A model generated the notes under the pieces. It made no database searches and was not told where the DNA came from. It saw only the letters and a list, made by a program, of their open reading frames with translations. Made by a program: the position numbers and the translations under genes. A stretch of 64,000 nt of DNA from Nocardia sp. CY41 (GTDB lineage Bacteria; Actinomycetota; Actinomycetes; Mycobacteriales; Mycobacteriaceae). The stretch spans positions 124,001-188,000 of the forward strand of contig NZ_VUOS01000013.1 in NCBI RefSeq assembly GCF_009829325.1. The letters are read 5' to 3'. This document shows positions 8,335 to 20,087 of this stretch, piece after piece. Each line of letters opens with the position of its first letter. The first letter of the stretch is position 1.

Positions 8335-8892
8335 TTATCCGCTCAGCTCCGCGACGATGCGGCGCAGTTGGGTGGCGCGCTCGGCAGGCTTCCGCGACTT
8401 CATCAGTCGCAGCAACAGCGCGTACCGCGCGGTGCGGTCGAGCTGATCGAAAGCATCTCGTGCGCGGTGGCTTTCGCTGAGAGCGGCGGTCAAATCGCCG
8501 GGACAGGTAGCGGTGCGCTGAGGCGCGTAGGCGGCCTGCCAGCGGCCGTCGGAGCGGGCGGCGGCGATCGCCGCGAAGCCCGGTGTACGCATGCGGCCCG
8601 CCGCGATCAGCGCTTCGGCTTTGTCGACGTTGATCTGCGACCACGGACTCTCCGACCGGCGCGGCGAGTACCGCTGCAGGTAGTGGTCGGCGTCGAGACC
8701 GCGGCGGTGGCTGTCGATCCACCCGAAGCAGAGTGCGCCGTCGAGCGCCTCGCCGTTGCTGATCGTCCTGCCGGCCGCCCCCTTCTTCGCGATCTTCAAC
8801 CACACGTCGACCGCGTGGCCGTGATTGACGGCGAGCCACTCCTCCCACTGCGCGACGTCGGCGCATGTGAGGATTCCTGTTTCCTGACCCAC
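8335..8892 (-). CDS. YdeI/OmpD-associated family protein
   Basis: A 185-residue protein of the YdeI family (bacteriocin-protection, YdeI/OmpD-associated). Diagnostic pieces are WEEWLAVNHGHAVDVWLKIAKK near the N-terminus, ALDGALCFGWIDSHRRGLDADHYLQRYSPRR in the middle and a C-terminal helix ending KPAERATQLRRIVAELSG, which is typical of the family's Lys/Arg-rich tail. GTG 8892 was chosen because GGGAGG stands five bases upstream; the longer frame to 8967 lacks such a site. Function is poorly known; family members are small cytoplasmic proteins linked to stress and peptide resistance. Confidence 0.82.
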   Translation of the reverse strand: MGQETGILTCADVAQWEEWLAVNHGHAVDVWLKIAKKGAAGRTISNGEALDGALCFGWIDSHRRGLDADHYLQRYSPRRSESPWSQINVDKAEALIAAGRMRTPGFAAIAAARSDGRWQAAYAPQRTATCPGDLTAALSESHRARDAFDQLDRTARYALLLRLMKSRKPAERATQLRRIVAELSG

Positions 8893-8941
8893 GGTGCCTC
8901 CCGAGATGCGATGTCGTCTTCTCACCCCATCCTCCGCCCCA

Positions 8942-8964
8942 AAGTGCTCATCAACTGAGCACTT
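8942..8964 (-). terminator. Hairpin ending the leftward hsa operon region
   Basis: AAGTGCTCA (8942-8950) and TGAGCACTT (8956-8964) form a perfect 9-bp stem with a 5-base loop; leftward it continues into TTGGGG. It follows the vapC fragment and would stop transcripts coming from hsaB. Confidence 0.65.
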
Positions 8965-8970
8965 CATGCG

Positions 8971-9078
8971 CTACACCGCGACGATCTCGTCCAGCCCGCG
9001 GAAATCCGCGCTGTTGCGGGTGTACAGCGGTAGCCCACGTGCTGACGCGATTGCCGTCATGCCCGCTGTAGCGCGCGG
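8971..9078 (-). pseudogene. Truncated VapC-type PIN toxin, C-terminus only
   Basis: The leftward frame ends TAGMTAIASARGLPLYTRNSADFRGL then DEIVAV and stop, a typical last quarter of a PIN-domain VapC toxin, including the Asp of the LYTRNxxDF motif. The upstream two-thirds with the other acidic residues is missing: beyond about 9078 the frame runs into DNA with no PIN similarity and then the hsaB 3' end. There is no start codon or antitoxin gene. A relic of a toxin-antitoxin pair. Confidence 0.65.
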
Positions 9079-9100
9079 AGCTACGGCGCTGCTCGCACCC

Positions 9101-9673
9101 TTACAACCAGGTGTCCAACGTCGTCGTCGTGAGGAAGTGCTCCAGGTCGGCGCGCCAGGGGGCCGGGGTGGTCTTCTCCGGTTCGATGGCGGTGTATTGG
9201 CCGCGGTAGAACAGCAGCGGGCGGCCGGTGGTCGTGGTCTCGGAGAGGGCCTTGACCCGGCCGATGACGATGTAGTGGTCGCCGCCGTCGACGACGCTGT
9301 CGACGGTGCATTGGATGGTGGCCAGCGCCTCGTCCAGGACGGGGAGTTCCTGGTCGGAGGTGTGCCAGGCGGCACCGGCGAACTTGTCGGGTTCGCGGGA
9401 GCCGAAGCGGGCGCACAGCTCGCGCTGCTGTTCGGCGAGAACGTTCACGCAGAAGCGCCCGGATTTCTCGATGGCCGCCCAGGATCGGGACGCCTTGGTA
9501 GGGCAGAACAGCACCAGTGGCGGTTCGAGGGAGAGGGCGGCGAAGGACTGGCACGCGAAGCCGATCGGCGCCCCGTCATCGTCGAAGGTGGTGATCACGG
9601 TGATGCCGGTGCAGAACTGCCCCAGCACGTTCCGGAACTGCCGTGGATCGATCTCGGATCCGTCCGCGGTCAT
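9101..9673 (-). CDS. hsaB: HsaB, flavin reductase of the 3-HSA hydroxylase
   Basis: A 190-residue flavin reductase of the HpaC/DIM6-NTAB type that supplies reduced flavin to HsaA for 4-hydroxylation of 3-HSA. Very close to mycobacterial HsaB: RNVLGQFCTGITVIT, GFACQSFAALSLEPPLVLFC, GRFCVNVLAEQQ and the end LTTTTLDTWL. ATG 9673 gives a length like the family (about 187); a GTG at 9697 overlapping the hsaC stop is the alternative. Last gene of hsaA-hsaD-hsaC-hsaB. Confidence 0.95.
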   Translation of the reverse strand: MTADGSEIDPRQFRNVLGQFCTGITVITTFDDDGAPIGFACQSFAALSLEPPLVLFCPTKASRSWAAIEKSGRFCVNVLAEQQRELCARFGSREPDKFAGAAWHTSDQELPVLDEALATIQCTVDSVVDGGDHYIVIGRVKALSETTTTGRPLLFYRGQYTAIEPEKTTPAPWRADLEHFLTTTTLDTWL

Positions 9674-9693
9674 CGTTTCGCTCGCCCTCTCGG

Positions 9694-12722
<3,029 letters not shown>

Positions 12723-12811
12723 ATTTCTGTCGAGAACCGGTGTCCACCCCTGCCTGGACATGCGCTCATGCAGGAAGTGAGGGGAATCGCTGGCATCGAG
12801 AGCGCCAGTTT

Positions 12812-12825
12812 TGTAACGTGTTCTA
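12812..12825. promoter_or_regulatory. KstR-type operator upstream of kshA
   Basis: TGTAACGTGTTCTA matches TnnAACnnGTTnnA fully and lies 23 bases before the kshA start, followed by TAGTAC which could be the -10 region. Confidence 0.8.
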
Positions 12826-12848
12826 GTACAGATGGAGGAGGAAACGCG

Positions 12849-14045
12849 ATGGCAGTTACGCCACAGGGCGGTGCGAAGGTCCGGGAACTGGATGTCGGCG
12901 CCGCACCGACTCGCTATGCGCGGGGATGGCATTGCCTGGGTCTGGCCAAGACGTTCCGGGACGGCAAGCCGCACGCGGTGAACGTCTTCGGCACCAAGCT
13001 CGTCGTCTGGGCCGACAGCAACGGTGAACTGCGGGTGCTGGACGCCTACTGCAGGCACATGGGCGGCGACCTGAGCATGGGCGAGGTCAAGGGCGACGAC
13101 ATCGCCTGTCCGTTCCACGACTGGCGCTGGTCGGGCACCAACGGCAAGTGCACCGCGATTCCGTACGCGCGCCGGGTGCCGCCGCTGGCGCGCACCAGGA
13201 AGTGGACCACGCTGGAGCGCAACGGTCAGCTGTTCGTCTGGCACGACCACGAGGGCAGCCAGCCGCCGCCCGAGGTCACCATCCCGCACATCAAGGGCCC
13301 TTACACCGACGCCGACGGCAACCCCAGCGAGCAGCTCGACAGCGGGTGGACCGACTGGACCTGGAACTCGATGCTGATCGAGGGCGCCAACTGCCGCGAG
13401 ATCATCGACAACGTGGTCGACATGGCCCACTTCTTCTACATCCATTTCGCCTTCCCGACGTACTTCAAGAACGTCTTCGAGGGGCACATCGCCACCCAGT
13501 TCCTGGAGACCAAGGGCAGGCCGGACATCGGCATGGCCTCCAAGTACGGCGGTGACACGCTGCTGAAATCCGAGGCCTCGTACTTCGGCCCCTCGTACAT
13601 GATCAACCCGCTGATCAACATCTACAGCGGTTACGAGGTCAAGAGCGTCCTGATCAACTGCCACTACCCGGTCACCCAGGACTCCTTCGTCCTGCAGTGG
13701 GGCATCACGCTGGAGAAGCCGAAGGGCGTCGAGGGCGAGATGGCCGACCGGCTGGCGGAGAAGATGACCGAAGGCATCAGCGTCGGCTTCCTGCAGGACG
13801 TCGAGATCTGGAAGCACAAGTCCAAGGTCGAGAACCCGCTGCTGTGCGAGGAGGACGGGCCGGTCTACCAGCTGCGCCGCTGGTACGAGCAGTTCTACGT
13901 CGATCTGGCCGACGTCACCGAGAAGATGACCCAGCGCTTCGAGTTCGAGGTGGACACCACCAAGGCCAATGAGGCATGGGAGGCCGAGGTCGCGGAGAAC
14001 CTGCGGCGCAAGCGCGAGTCCGAGGAAGCCGAGGCCGGCGTCTGA
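12849..14045 (+). CDS. kshA: KshA, 3-ketosteroid 9alpha-hydroxylase oxygenase
   Basis: A 398-residue Rieske non-haem iron oxygenase that 9alpha-hydroxylates androstadienedione-type substrates and so opens ring B together with a KstD. Rieske ligands: Cys68-x-His70 and Cys87-x2-His90 (CRH ... CPFH). The catalytic iron region DNVVDMAHFFYIHFAFP holds the Asn and two His. ATG 12849 has GGAGGAGG upstream. The next gene overlaps its stop by one base. Its reductase KshB is not in the window. Confidence 0.96.
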   Translation: MAVTPQGGAKVRELDVGAAPTRYARGWHCLGLAKTFRDGKPHAVNVFGTKLVVWADSNGELRVLDAYCRHMGGDLSMGEVKGDDIACPFHDWRWSGTNGKCTAIPYARRVPPLARTRKWTTLERNGQLFVWHDHEGSQPPPEVTIPHIKGPYTDADGNPSEQLDSGWTDWTWNSMLIEGANCREIIDNVVDMAHFFYIHFAFPTYFKNVFEGHIATQFLETKGRPDIGMASKYGGDTLLKSEASYFGPSYMINPLINIYSGYEVKSVLINCHYPVTQDSFVLQWGITLEKPKGVEGEMADRLAEKMTEGISVGFLQDVEIWKHKSKVENPLLCEEDGPVYQLRRWYEQFYVDLADVTEKMTQRFEFEVDTTKANEAWEAEVAENLRRKRESEEAEAGV

Positions 14046-14377
14046 TGGCGGCCACCTGGGCGAAGGCACCCGATTTCGCCGACCAGCCCGCTCGGCGAGC
14101 CGAAGTGCGCGCCCAGACGGTGGTCGACAAACAGCGTTACCTGGAGGACGGCCTGACCCCGCTGCGGTGTCAGGCCTGCCAGAGCCAGGTGCTGGTGCGC
14201 AAGAGCAGCACGCACCAGACCTCGGTGCAGTGGACCGGCGATCCGGCCGAGCGCTGCCCGGTCTTCGCCGAACTGAGTGCGCGCGGCCACGGGCCGGGCC
14301 GCCCCGACTCCTGTCCGAATCTCGAGCGCACCATCGCCTGGGCCGTGGACGAGGGCGTGCTCGAAATCCCCGAGTGA
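14045..14377 (+). CDS. Small Cys-rich protein coupled to kshA (Rv3527-like)
   Basis: A 110-residue protein starting at an ATG that overlaps the kshA stop (TGATG). It has a CxxC pair (RCQACQ near residue 40) and two later cysteines (ERCPVF, DSCPNLE), suggesting a small metal- or disulphide-stabilised fold. In mycobacteria a conserved protein of unknown function (Rv3527) follows kshA, and this seems to be its counterpart. Function is unknown; an accessory role for the oxygenase is only inferred from coupling. Confidence 0.75.
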   Translation: MAATWAKAPDFADQPARRAEVRAQTVVDKQRYLEDGLTPLRCQACQSQVLVRKSSTHQTSVQWTGDPAERCPVFAELSARGHGPGRPDSCPNLERTIAWAVDEGVLEIPE

Positions 14378-14546
14378 TCCAGCTGCGCGGGGCGGTGGGC
14401 ACCGATCGGGTTGCCCGCCGCTCGCCGCGGCGGCGACCGCGCTGTCGCGGCCGAGCCGTGCTCCGGCTACGTTGACGGGAACAAAAAGGACCTTCGTGCC
14501 GGAACGGATATCGTCCGAACCGGCGCCGCAGGAGGGAGTTTCCGCG

Positions 14547-15365
14547 ATGCTGGTGCGGCATCTGGACTGCGCGACCATGTGCCCGGTCGGCGGGCGCGCG
14601 CTGCTGGGCAGCGGTGGGCTGCTGACCGGTGGCCTGGTCGGTCATTGCCTGCTCGTCGAGTCCGAGGACGGACTGGTGCTGGTGGACACCGGATTCGGCA
14701 TGGCCGACGTGCTCGACCGCGGCAGGCTGGGCGCAGGCAGCGCGCGGCTGCTGCGTCCCCGGTTGCGTCCGGAACTCACCGCGCTGCACCAGATCCGCGG
14801 GCTCGGCTATCGGCGCGAGGACGTCCGGCACATCGTGCTCACCCACCTCGACCTCGATCACGCCGGCGGGCTGTCGGATTTCCCCGACGCCACGGTGCAC
14901 GTCTTCGCCGACGAACTCGACGCGGCGACCCAGCGCCCCACCATCGGCGAGAAGCTGCGTTATCAGCCGCGCCAGTGGGAGCACGGGCCCCGCTGGCTGG
15001 CCCACGAGACCGGTGCGGACACCTGGTTCGGTTTCACCGCCGTCCCGGTGCTAGAGGACATCATGCTGATCCCGCTGGTCGGGCACACCCGCGGGCACAG
15101 CGGCGTCGCGGTCCGGCAGAGCGACGGATGGTTGTTGCACTGCGGTGACGCCTACTTCCACCACCGGCAGCTGGCGGAGGGGAGGGCTCGTCCGCCGATC
15201 GGCCTGGGTGTCTTCGAGGTGCTCGCGAGCACGCTGGGGCGCGCCCGGGTGGAGAATCTGGAGCGCCTGCGCACGCTGCACGCCGATCACGGCGATCGGG
15301 TGCGGATGTTCTGCGCGCACGATCCGCACGAGCTCGCGCAGTTCGCCACGGTGCCGGTGCGCTGA
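14547..15365 (+). CDS. MBL-fold metallohydrolase
   Basis: A 272-residue metallo-beta-lactamase-fold hydrolase. Seen: VLVDTGFG (about 44-51), the metal motif THLDLDHAGG with His100, Asp102, Asp104, His105, a later GHTRGHSG with another His, and GDAYFHH. The fold resembles lactonase/glyoxalase-type enzymes. ATG 14547 is preceded by GGAGGGAG. It stands 169 bases after the kshA operon on the same strand, so independent expression is likely. Substrate unknown. Confidence 0.82.
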   Translation: MLVRHLDCATMCPVGGRALLGSGGLLTGGLVGHCLLVESEDGLVLVDTGFGMADVLDRGRLGAGSARLLRPRLRPELTALHQIRGLGYRREDVRHIVLTHLDLDHAGGLSDFPDATVHVFADELDAATQRPTIGEKLRYQPRQWEHGPRWLAHETGADTWFGFTAVPVLEDIMLIPLVGHTRGHSGVAVRQSDGWLLHCGDAYFHHRQLAEGRARPPIGLGVFEVLASTLGRARVENLERLRTLHADHGDRVRMFCAHDPHELAQFATVPVR

Positions 15366-15371
15366 ACCCGG

Positions 15372-15782
15372 TCAGTCCAGCCGGAAGTCGGCGAAGTCGA
15401 AACCCGGTGCGACGATACAGCTGACCAGCACATATTCCGCGCCGGCGGGTCGCGCCGACTGGCTGACGCCGCCGGGCACCACGGCTTGCAGCAGGTGACC
15501 GCGCTCCACGTCGGGACCCAGGGTCACCGCTTCGCCGCCGATGTCGAGCGCGAGGGGCCCGCCGCGATGCCAGAGCCATAGCTCGTCGGAGCGCACCGTG
15601 TGCGGCGCGGACCGCTCGCCCGGCAGCAGCAGGAAATGGATCGCCGTCGCCGCGGCGCGCGGGGCCGGGTAACCTTCGGGCGTGAATTCCACTGGGCTGC
15701 GCCAGGTTTCGCGGTACCAACCGCCTTCCGGATGCGGCGCGAGATCGAGTGCGGCGGCGAGTGTCGGTCGAGTGTCGGTCAT
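15372..15782 (-). CDS. Cupin DUF985 family protein
   Basis: A 136-residue single-domain cupin of the DUF985 type: LDLAPHPEGGWYRETW at the N-terminus, ATAIHFLLLPGERSAPHTV with the cupin His, and DELWLWHRGGPL, then a C-terminal VSCIVAPGFDFADFRL typical of the family. Cytoplasmic; probably binds a small sugar or metabolite. Convergent with the MBL gene (6 bases apart). Confidence 0.85.
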   Translation of the reverse strand: MTDTRPTLAAALDLAPHPEGGWYRETWRSPVEFTPEGYPAPRAAATAIHFLLLPGERSAPHTVRSDELWLWHRGGPLALDIGGEAVTLGPDVERGHLLQAVVPGGVSQSARPAGAEYVLVSCIVAPGFDFADFRLD

Positions 15783-15812
15783 CGTTCGACTATGCCCGAT
15801 CGGCGCCGCCGC

Positions 15813-16862
15813 TCAGCTCTCCTCGATCCGCCAGGTGATGCCGAACGGCGCCAGCGCGACGAGGAAATCGGCGGGGTCGAACGCTTCGGCGGGCGCGAGC
15901 GCGCCCGGTGCGGCGGCGTTCCCGGCCAGCCGGACGGCCGTCTCCACGGCCATCAGCGCGGAATCGCGGTAGGAGTCGACGCCGCTGAGCACGCCGCGGG
16001 CGTGCCGTCCGTCGGCGCCGAACGCGTCCACCACGAGGTCGTAGCGCAGGTCCGCGCTGGGCGCGTCGGGCAGTGTGTCGATGAGTTCGGCGGTGAACCC
16101 GCTGAGCGTGTCGAGAATCGACGTGGCGAGGACGCCTTCGACGTACGAAACGTTCGAGTGACGGGGGATGGTCAGCACCGGGGGCTGGGGAAACTTCGCG
16201 ACGGTGGTCGGCTCGGTGTCGCCGGGGAAGGTCACCTTGTCGTGCCGTGCCCCCGCGCCCGTGCGCAGTTCGCCGTCGGCGTAGTGCCAGCCGCCGCCGC
16301 GGAACCAGTCGAGGCTCGCGAAGACCGTCTTCGCACTGCCTTTGGAACCGTTGCCGCCACTCTTGCTCAGGTGGCTCAGCACCACCTCGGCCGGGCCGGT
16401 CACCCGGCGCGTGGCGAGGTGAGCGAGCAGGTCGCCGGGGACATTGCTGTCGGTGACGCCGGAGACGAGGGTGACGCCCGCCGCCGTGGCGCGCGGTCCG
16501 AACTCGTCGAAGACCCGTTTCAGGAACAGTTGCTCGCCGGACATGTCGGTGTAGTGCGCACCGGCGTCGATCGCTGCCGCAAGCACCGCCGCGCCGTGCT
16601 CGACATAGGCGGGCAGGCTGCTGATCACCACGTCCGCGCCGGTGAACGCGGTGACGAGGGCCGCGTGGTCGGTCAGCTCGGCAACCCGTACGGCGGCGTC
16701 GGGCAGGTCGGCGGCGTCGGCGGCGGCACGGATGCGATCGGCGTCGCGGCCCACCAGGGTCGGGGTGAGGCCGCGGCGGCGCAGTTCGGCGAGCAGGTAG
16801 CCGCCGGTGTGTCCGGTGGCGCCGTAGACGGCGATGGTGCGGGGGTCTTCGGTGGATGTCAT
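15813..16862 (-). CDS. Saccharopine-dehydrogenase-like NAD(P)-binding protein
   Basis: A 349-residue protein with an N-terminal Rossmann motif AVYGATGHTGG (residues 11-21), then LVGRDADRIRA and DVVISSLPAYVEHG, as in the trans-acting enoyl reductase/saccharopine dehydrogenase-like group. ATG 16862 starts directly at the Rossmann domain; its ribosome-binding site is weak. It is divergent, with 96 bases between, from an AraC regulator that probably controls it. Substrate unknown. Confidence 0.8.
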   Translation of the reverse strand: MTSTEDPRTIAVYGATGHTGGYLLAELRRRGLTPTLVGRDADRIRAAADAADLPDAAVRVAELTDHAALVTAFTGADVVISSLPAYVEHGAAVLAAAIDAGAHYTDMSGEQLFLKRVFDEFGPRATAAGVTLVSGVTDSNVPGDLLAHLATRRVTGPAEVVLSHLSKSGGNGSKGSAKTVFASLDWFRGGGWHYADGELRTGAGARHDKVTFPGDTEPTTVAKFPQPPVLTIPRHSNVSYVEGVLATSILDTLSGFTAELIDTLPDAPSADLRYDLVVDAFGADGRHARGVLSGVDSYRDSALMAVETAVRLAGNAAAPGALAPAEAFDPADFLVALAPFGITWRIEES

Positions 16863-16958
16863 GAGAAGAAATCTAGTATTTTGCGATGAGTCATCCAATG
16901 CTTATGAAGCTCGAAAATTTGTCTCAAACGCTCATGTGAAGAGTGCTACGGTAAGCGG

Positions 16959-17876
16959 GTGGACATTCTGAGCGAGGCCATCGCGGCGATCCGCACCGGC
17001 AGCCCCACCTCCGGCCTGTTCATTCGGCACGCGCCGTGGGGTCGGCGGTATCCCGTGGTTCCCGGCGCCGGGTTCCACGTGGTCCTCCAGGGCTCTTGCT
17101 GGGTGGTGCCGCCCGACGGCGAACCCATGGCGCTCGGCGTGGGGGACGTCTTGTTCATGCCGCGCGGGGCCGACCACGATCTGCTGGACAGTCTGGACAG
17201 CCCGGTCACCGAGACCGCGTTGCCCGGCGAGCCCAGGGAGATCACGGGGCCCGGCGTTCGCACCGCCTTGCTCTGCGGCGCTTACGAACTCGGCCGTGGT
17301 CGCAGCCATCCGATCCTCGACGAGCTGCCCGAGTTCATTCATCTGCCCGCGCGGCCGGGGCGTCATCCCGCGCTGCGGGGCGCCGTCGACCTGCTGGCCG
17401 CGGAGATCGCCGAGCCGCGCCCGGGTAGCGACGCGGCCGTGCCCGCGATTCTCGAGACGTTGCTGTTGTTCATCCTGCGCGCTTGGTTCGACGAGCAAGC
17501 CGGCGCGCGATCGACCGGCTGGGCAGGCGCTTTCGCCGATTCCGCGGTCGCGGCGGTGCTGCGCGCCGTGCACGAGGAACCCGCGCGTGCGTGGACGGTC
17601 GCCGATCTCGGCGATATCGCGGGCGTCTCCCGCGCGACTCTCGCCCGCCGCTTCCTCGCGACGGTCGGCGAACCACCCTTGGCCTACGTGACCCGCTGGC
17701 GCATGCTGACCGCCGCCCGCCTGCTGCGCGACACCGACGCCGGCCTCGGCGCCGTGGCCCGCCGCGTGGGCTACGCCTCGGAGTTCGCTTTCGCCAAAGC
17801 GTTCAAACGCGAATACGGCCTGGCCCCAGGCCAGTACCGCCGTGCGGCCGACAGCCCGCCCCTGGTCGCGGTGTGA
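16959..17876 (+). CDS. AraC-family transcriptional regulator with N-terminal cupin
   Basis: A 305-residue regulator. Residues about 15-100 form a cupin-type effector domain (GFHVVLQGSCWVVPPDG, GDVLFMPRGADHDLL); residues about 205-300 carry two helix-turn-helix units (WTVADLGDIAGVSRATLARRF and GLGAVARRVGYASEFAFAKAF) ending GLAPGQYRR, as in HTH_18 proteins. GTG 16959 is the likely start; no good Shine-Dalgarno precedes it, so it may be leaderless. It probably acts on the divergent dehydrogenase-like gene. Confidence 0.87.
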   Translation: MDILSEAIAAIRTGSPTSGLFIRHAPWGRRYPVVPGAGFHVVLQGSCWVVPPDGEPMALGVGDVLFMPRGADHDLLDSLDSPVTETALPGEPREITGPGVRTALLCGAYELGRGRSHPILDELPEFIHLPARPGRHPALRGAVDLLAAEIAEPRPGSDAAVPAILETLLLFILRAWFDEQAGARSTGWAGAFADSAVAAVLRAVHEEPARAWTVADLGDIAGVSRATLARRFLATVGEPPLAYVTRWRMLTAARLLRDTDAGLGAVARRVGYASEFAFAKAFKREYGLAPGQYRRAADSPPLVAV

Positions 17877-18003
17877 ACCGGCGCCGGACCACCCGCTCGG
17901 TGCGCATGGCGCGAAGACCCCACCGTGGTGATCGTGTGGCACGTGCGGCCTGCCTTGTGCCGACCGAGGCTCCTGCCGCGCGCCGACCGGGCCGACGCTG
18001 AAC

Positions 18004-18756
18004 TCAGCTGAACGGCGAGCTGGGCCGTTCCTGGAGTTCGTCGTCCACGTAGATGTCGACTTTCTCGTTGTAGAAGCAGACCAGCCCGGCGACCTTCTGG
18101 CTCTCCGGAAGCGGCGTGCGGTAGCCCCACACGTAGTCGGGATACTCCTTGCCCTCGACGCGGACCGTCCAGTAGTCGGCGGTGCCCTTGTACGGGCAGC
18201 TGGTGTGGGTGGCCGACGGGTGCAGCAGATCCATGCGGACGTCTGTCATCGGCAGGTAGTACCGCGGCGGCAAACCGGTTTCGAACAGAATGCGCGGCGT
18301 GCGCGAGTCGGCGACGGTGACGCCGTCGATCTCCACTCGCACGTGTCGCGAGCTGGCCAGGATGTCGACGCGCGAGTAGGGATTGCGCGGATGCACGTAG
18401 ATCGGCTCGTCCTCCTCGAACCACTCGTCCATCGCGCCCCACTCCAGCCGGACGAGGTCGCGCAATTCGGTGAGCGGCGAGTCGTGGTACCGCAGCGCCG
18501 CCCCGCCCGCCGTCGTGCCGTCGACCATGACGTCGTAGACGGTCGCGTCGCCACGGCTGGCGGAGTGCCGGGTCTGCCCGCTCGGTTCGAGCTTCGCGCG
18601 CAGATCCGCGGCCGGCAGATAGTAGGTCGGGTAGTGCGGGTTCTCCCAGACGAGCACCGGCCGCGCACTGTCGGCCACCAAGTGACCGCCCAGGTAGACG
18701 CGCACGCGCTTCGGGCTGATCTCGACGCGGACGCGGCCTCGCTTCGCTTCGGTCAT
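18004..18756 (-). CDS. Tandem DUF427 protein
   Basis: A 250-residue protein of two DUF427 beta-folds. The same motif occurs twice: RVRVYLGGHLVADSARPVLVWE (about 18-38) and HVRVEIDGVTVADSRTPRILFE (about 133-154), each followed by a P-x-YYLP segment. The second unit has the CPYKGTADYWTV signature. Cytoplasmic, function unknown. ATG 18756 after GTGAT. Confidence 0.83.
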   Translation of the reverse strand: MTEAKRGRVRVEISPKRVRVYLGGHLVADSARPVLVWENPHYPTYYLPAADLRAKLEPSGQTRHSASRGDATVYDVMVDGTTAGGAALRYHDSPLTELRDLVRLEWGAMDEWFEEDEPIYVHPRNPYSRVDILASSRHVRVEIDGVTVADSRTPRILFETGLPPRYYLPMTDVRMDLLHPSATHTSCPYKGTADYWTVRVEGKEYPDYVWGYRTPLPESQKVAGLVCFYNEKVDIYVDDELQERPSSPFS

Positions 18757-18805
18757 ATCACTCGACCGTACTCCTCGCACTGCCCGCCCCGGAGTGGAAG
18801 AACGA

Positions 18806-18835
18806 CGAAGGCAGCCACGCCGGTGGCCGCCTTCG
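18806..18835 (-). terminator. Hairpin after the MFS gene
   Basis: CGAAGGC-x-GCCAC pairs with GTGGC-x-GCCTTCG (one mismatch) around a 4-base loop, just beyond the stop of the MFS gene. Confidence 0.6.
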
Positions 18836-18848
18836 GTGCGCTCGGGGG

Positions 18849-20087
18849 TCAGTCGCCGACCGTCATGGCCTGCGCTTCCTCGACGCTGTGCGGTGCGGGA
18901 TCGTGGTCGTCGAGCTGCGCCAGCGCGGCGCGCCCGGCCAGCAGGACGACGACGGCGGCGGCGGTGCACGCCGCGCCGACCCAGAACGGCAACGAGATGC
19001 TGTGCTCGCCGAGTTTGCCCGCGAGGTAAGGAGCGGCGGCCCCACCCGCGAACCGGACGAAGCTGTACGCCGCCGACGCCGTGGACCGCTCCACCGGCGC
19101 GGAGATCATCACGGCCTCGGTGATCAGCGTGTTGTTCACGCCGAGGAACAGGCCCGCCAGCACGGTGCCGATGATCAGCACGGGCTTGTGCTCGGCGAAG
19201 ACGGCCATCATCGCCAGGTCCGCCGCGAACAGCGCCAGCGACAGTCCCATCATCGGCAGCGAACCGAACCGGCGCTGCAACCGGGGAGCCAGGAACACCG
19301 ACGCGATCGCCAGCAGCACACCCCAGCCGCAGAAGATGAAGCCGATCGCGTAGGTGCCCATGTCCAGCGGGAACGGGGTGTAGGCGAGCAGGGTGAAGAA
19401 ACCGAAGTTGTACAGCAGCGCGGTGAGGCTCACGATCAGCAGCCCCCGGTGGCGCAACGCGCGGAACGGCGCGGTGATCGAGGTGCGGTGCGCCGGCTTT
19501 GGGCCCTCCGGCAGCAGGACGACGATGCTGATCAGCGCGACGGCCATCAGCGCGGAGACGCCGAAGAACGGCCCACGCCAGCTGATTCCGCCGAGCACGC
19601 CGCCGACCAGCGGTCCGGTCGCGATGCCGATGCCGAGCGCCGCCTCGTAGAGGATGATCGCGCGCGCCACGCCGCCGCTGGCCGCGCCGACGATGGTGGC
19701 CAGCGCGGTGGCGATGAACAGCGCGTTGCCCAGGCCCCAGCCCGCCCGGAAGCCGACGATCTGCGCCACCGTGTCGGACATGCCTGCCAGCGCCGCGAAC
19801 ACGATGATGATCGCCAACCCGGCCAGCAGCGTCTTCTTGGCGCCGAAGCGGCTGGACACCACACCGGTGACCAGCATGGCCACGCCCGTGACCAGCATGT
19901 AGCTGGTGAACAGCAGCGACACCTGGGACGGCGAGGCGTGCAGTTGTTCGCCGATGGGTTTGAGAATGGGATCGACCAGACCGATGCCCATGAACGCGAT
20001 CACGCTGGCGAACGCGACCGCCCACACGGCTTTCGGTTGTTCGGTGTCGTCCGCGCTCGGGGCGCGGGTGGGAGCCAAAGTGCTCAT
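18849..20087 (-). CDS. MFS transporter
   Basis: A 412-residue polytopic membrane protein with about 12 helices. Typical MFS features: the loop motif SSRFGAKKTLLAG between helices 2 and 3 and WGLGNALFIATALATIVG (helix 4). No residue pattern identifies the substrate; drug or small-molecule efflux is likely because a MarR gene lies directly upstream with a one-base overlap (TGATG). ATG 20087 has GAGGGAA upstream. Confidence 0.9.
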   Translation of the reverse strand: MSTLAPTRAPSADDTEQPKAVWAVAFASVIAFMGIGLVDPILKPIGEQLHASPSQVSLLFTSYMLVTGVAMLVTGVVSSRFGAKKTLLAGLAIIIVFAALAGMSDTVAQIVGFRAGWGLGNALFIATALATIVGAASGGVARAIILYEAALGIGIATGPLVGGVLGGISWRGPFFGVSALMAVALISIVVLLPEGPKPAHRTSITAPFRALRHRGLLIVSLTALLYNFGFFTLLAYTPFPLDMGTYAIGFIFCGWGVLLAIASVFLAPRLQRRFGSLPMMGLSLALFAADLAMMAVFAEHKPVLIIGTVLAGLFLGVNNTLITEAVMISAPVERSTASAAYSFVRFAGGAAAPYLAGKLGEHSISLPFWVGAACTAAAVVVLLAGRAALAQLDDHDPAPHSVEEAQAMTVGD

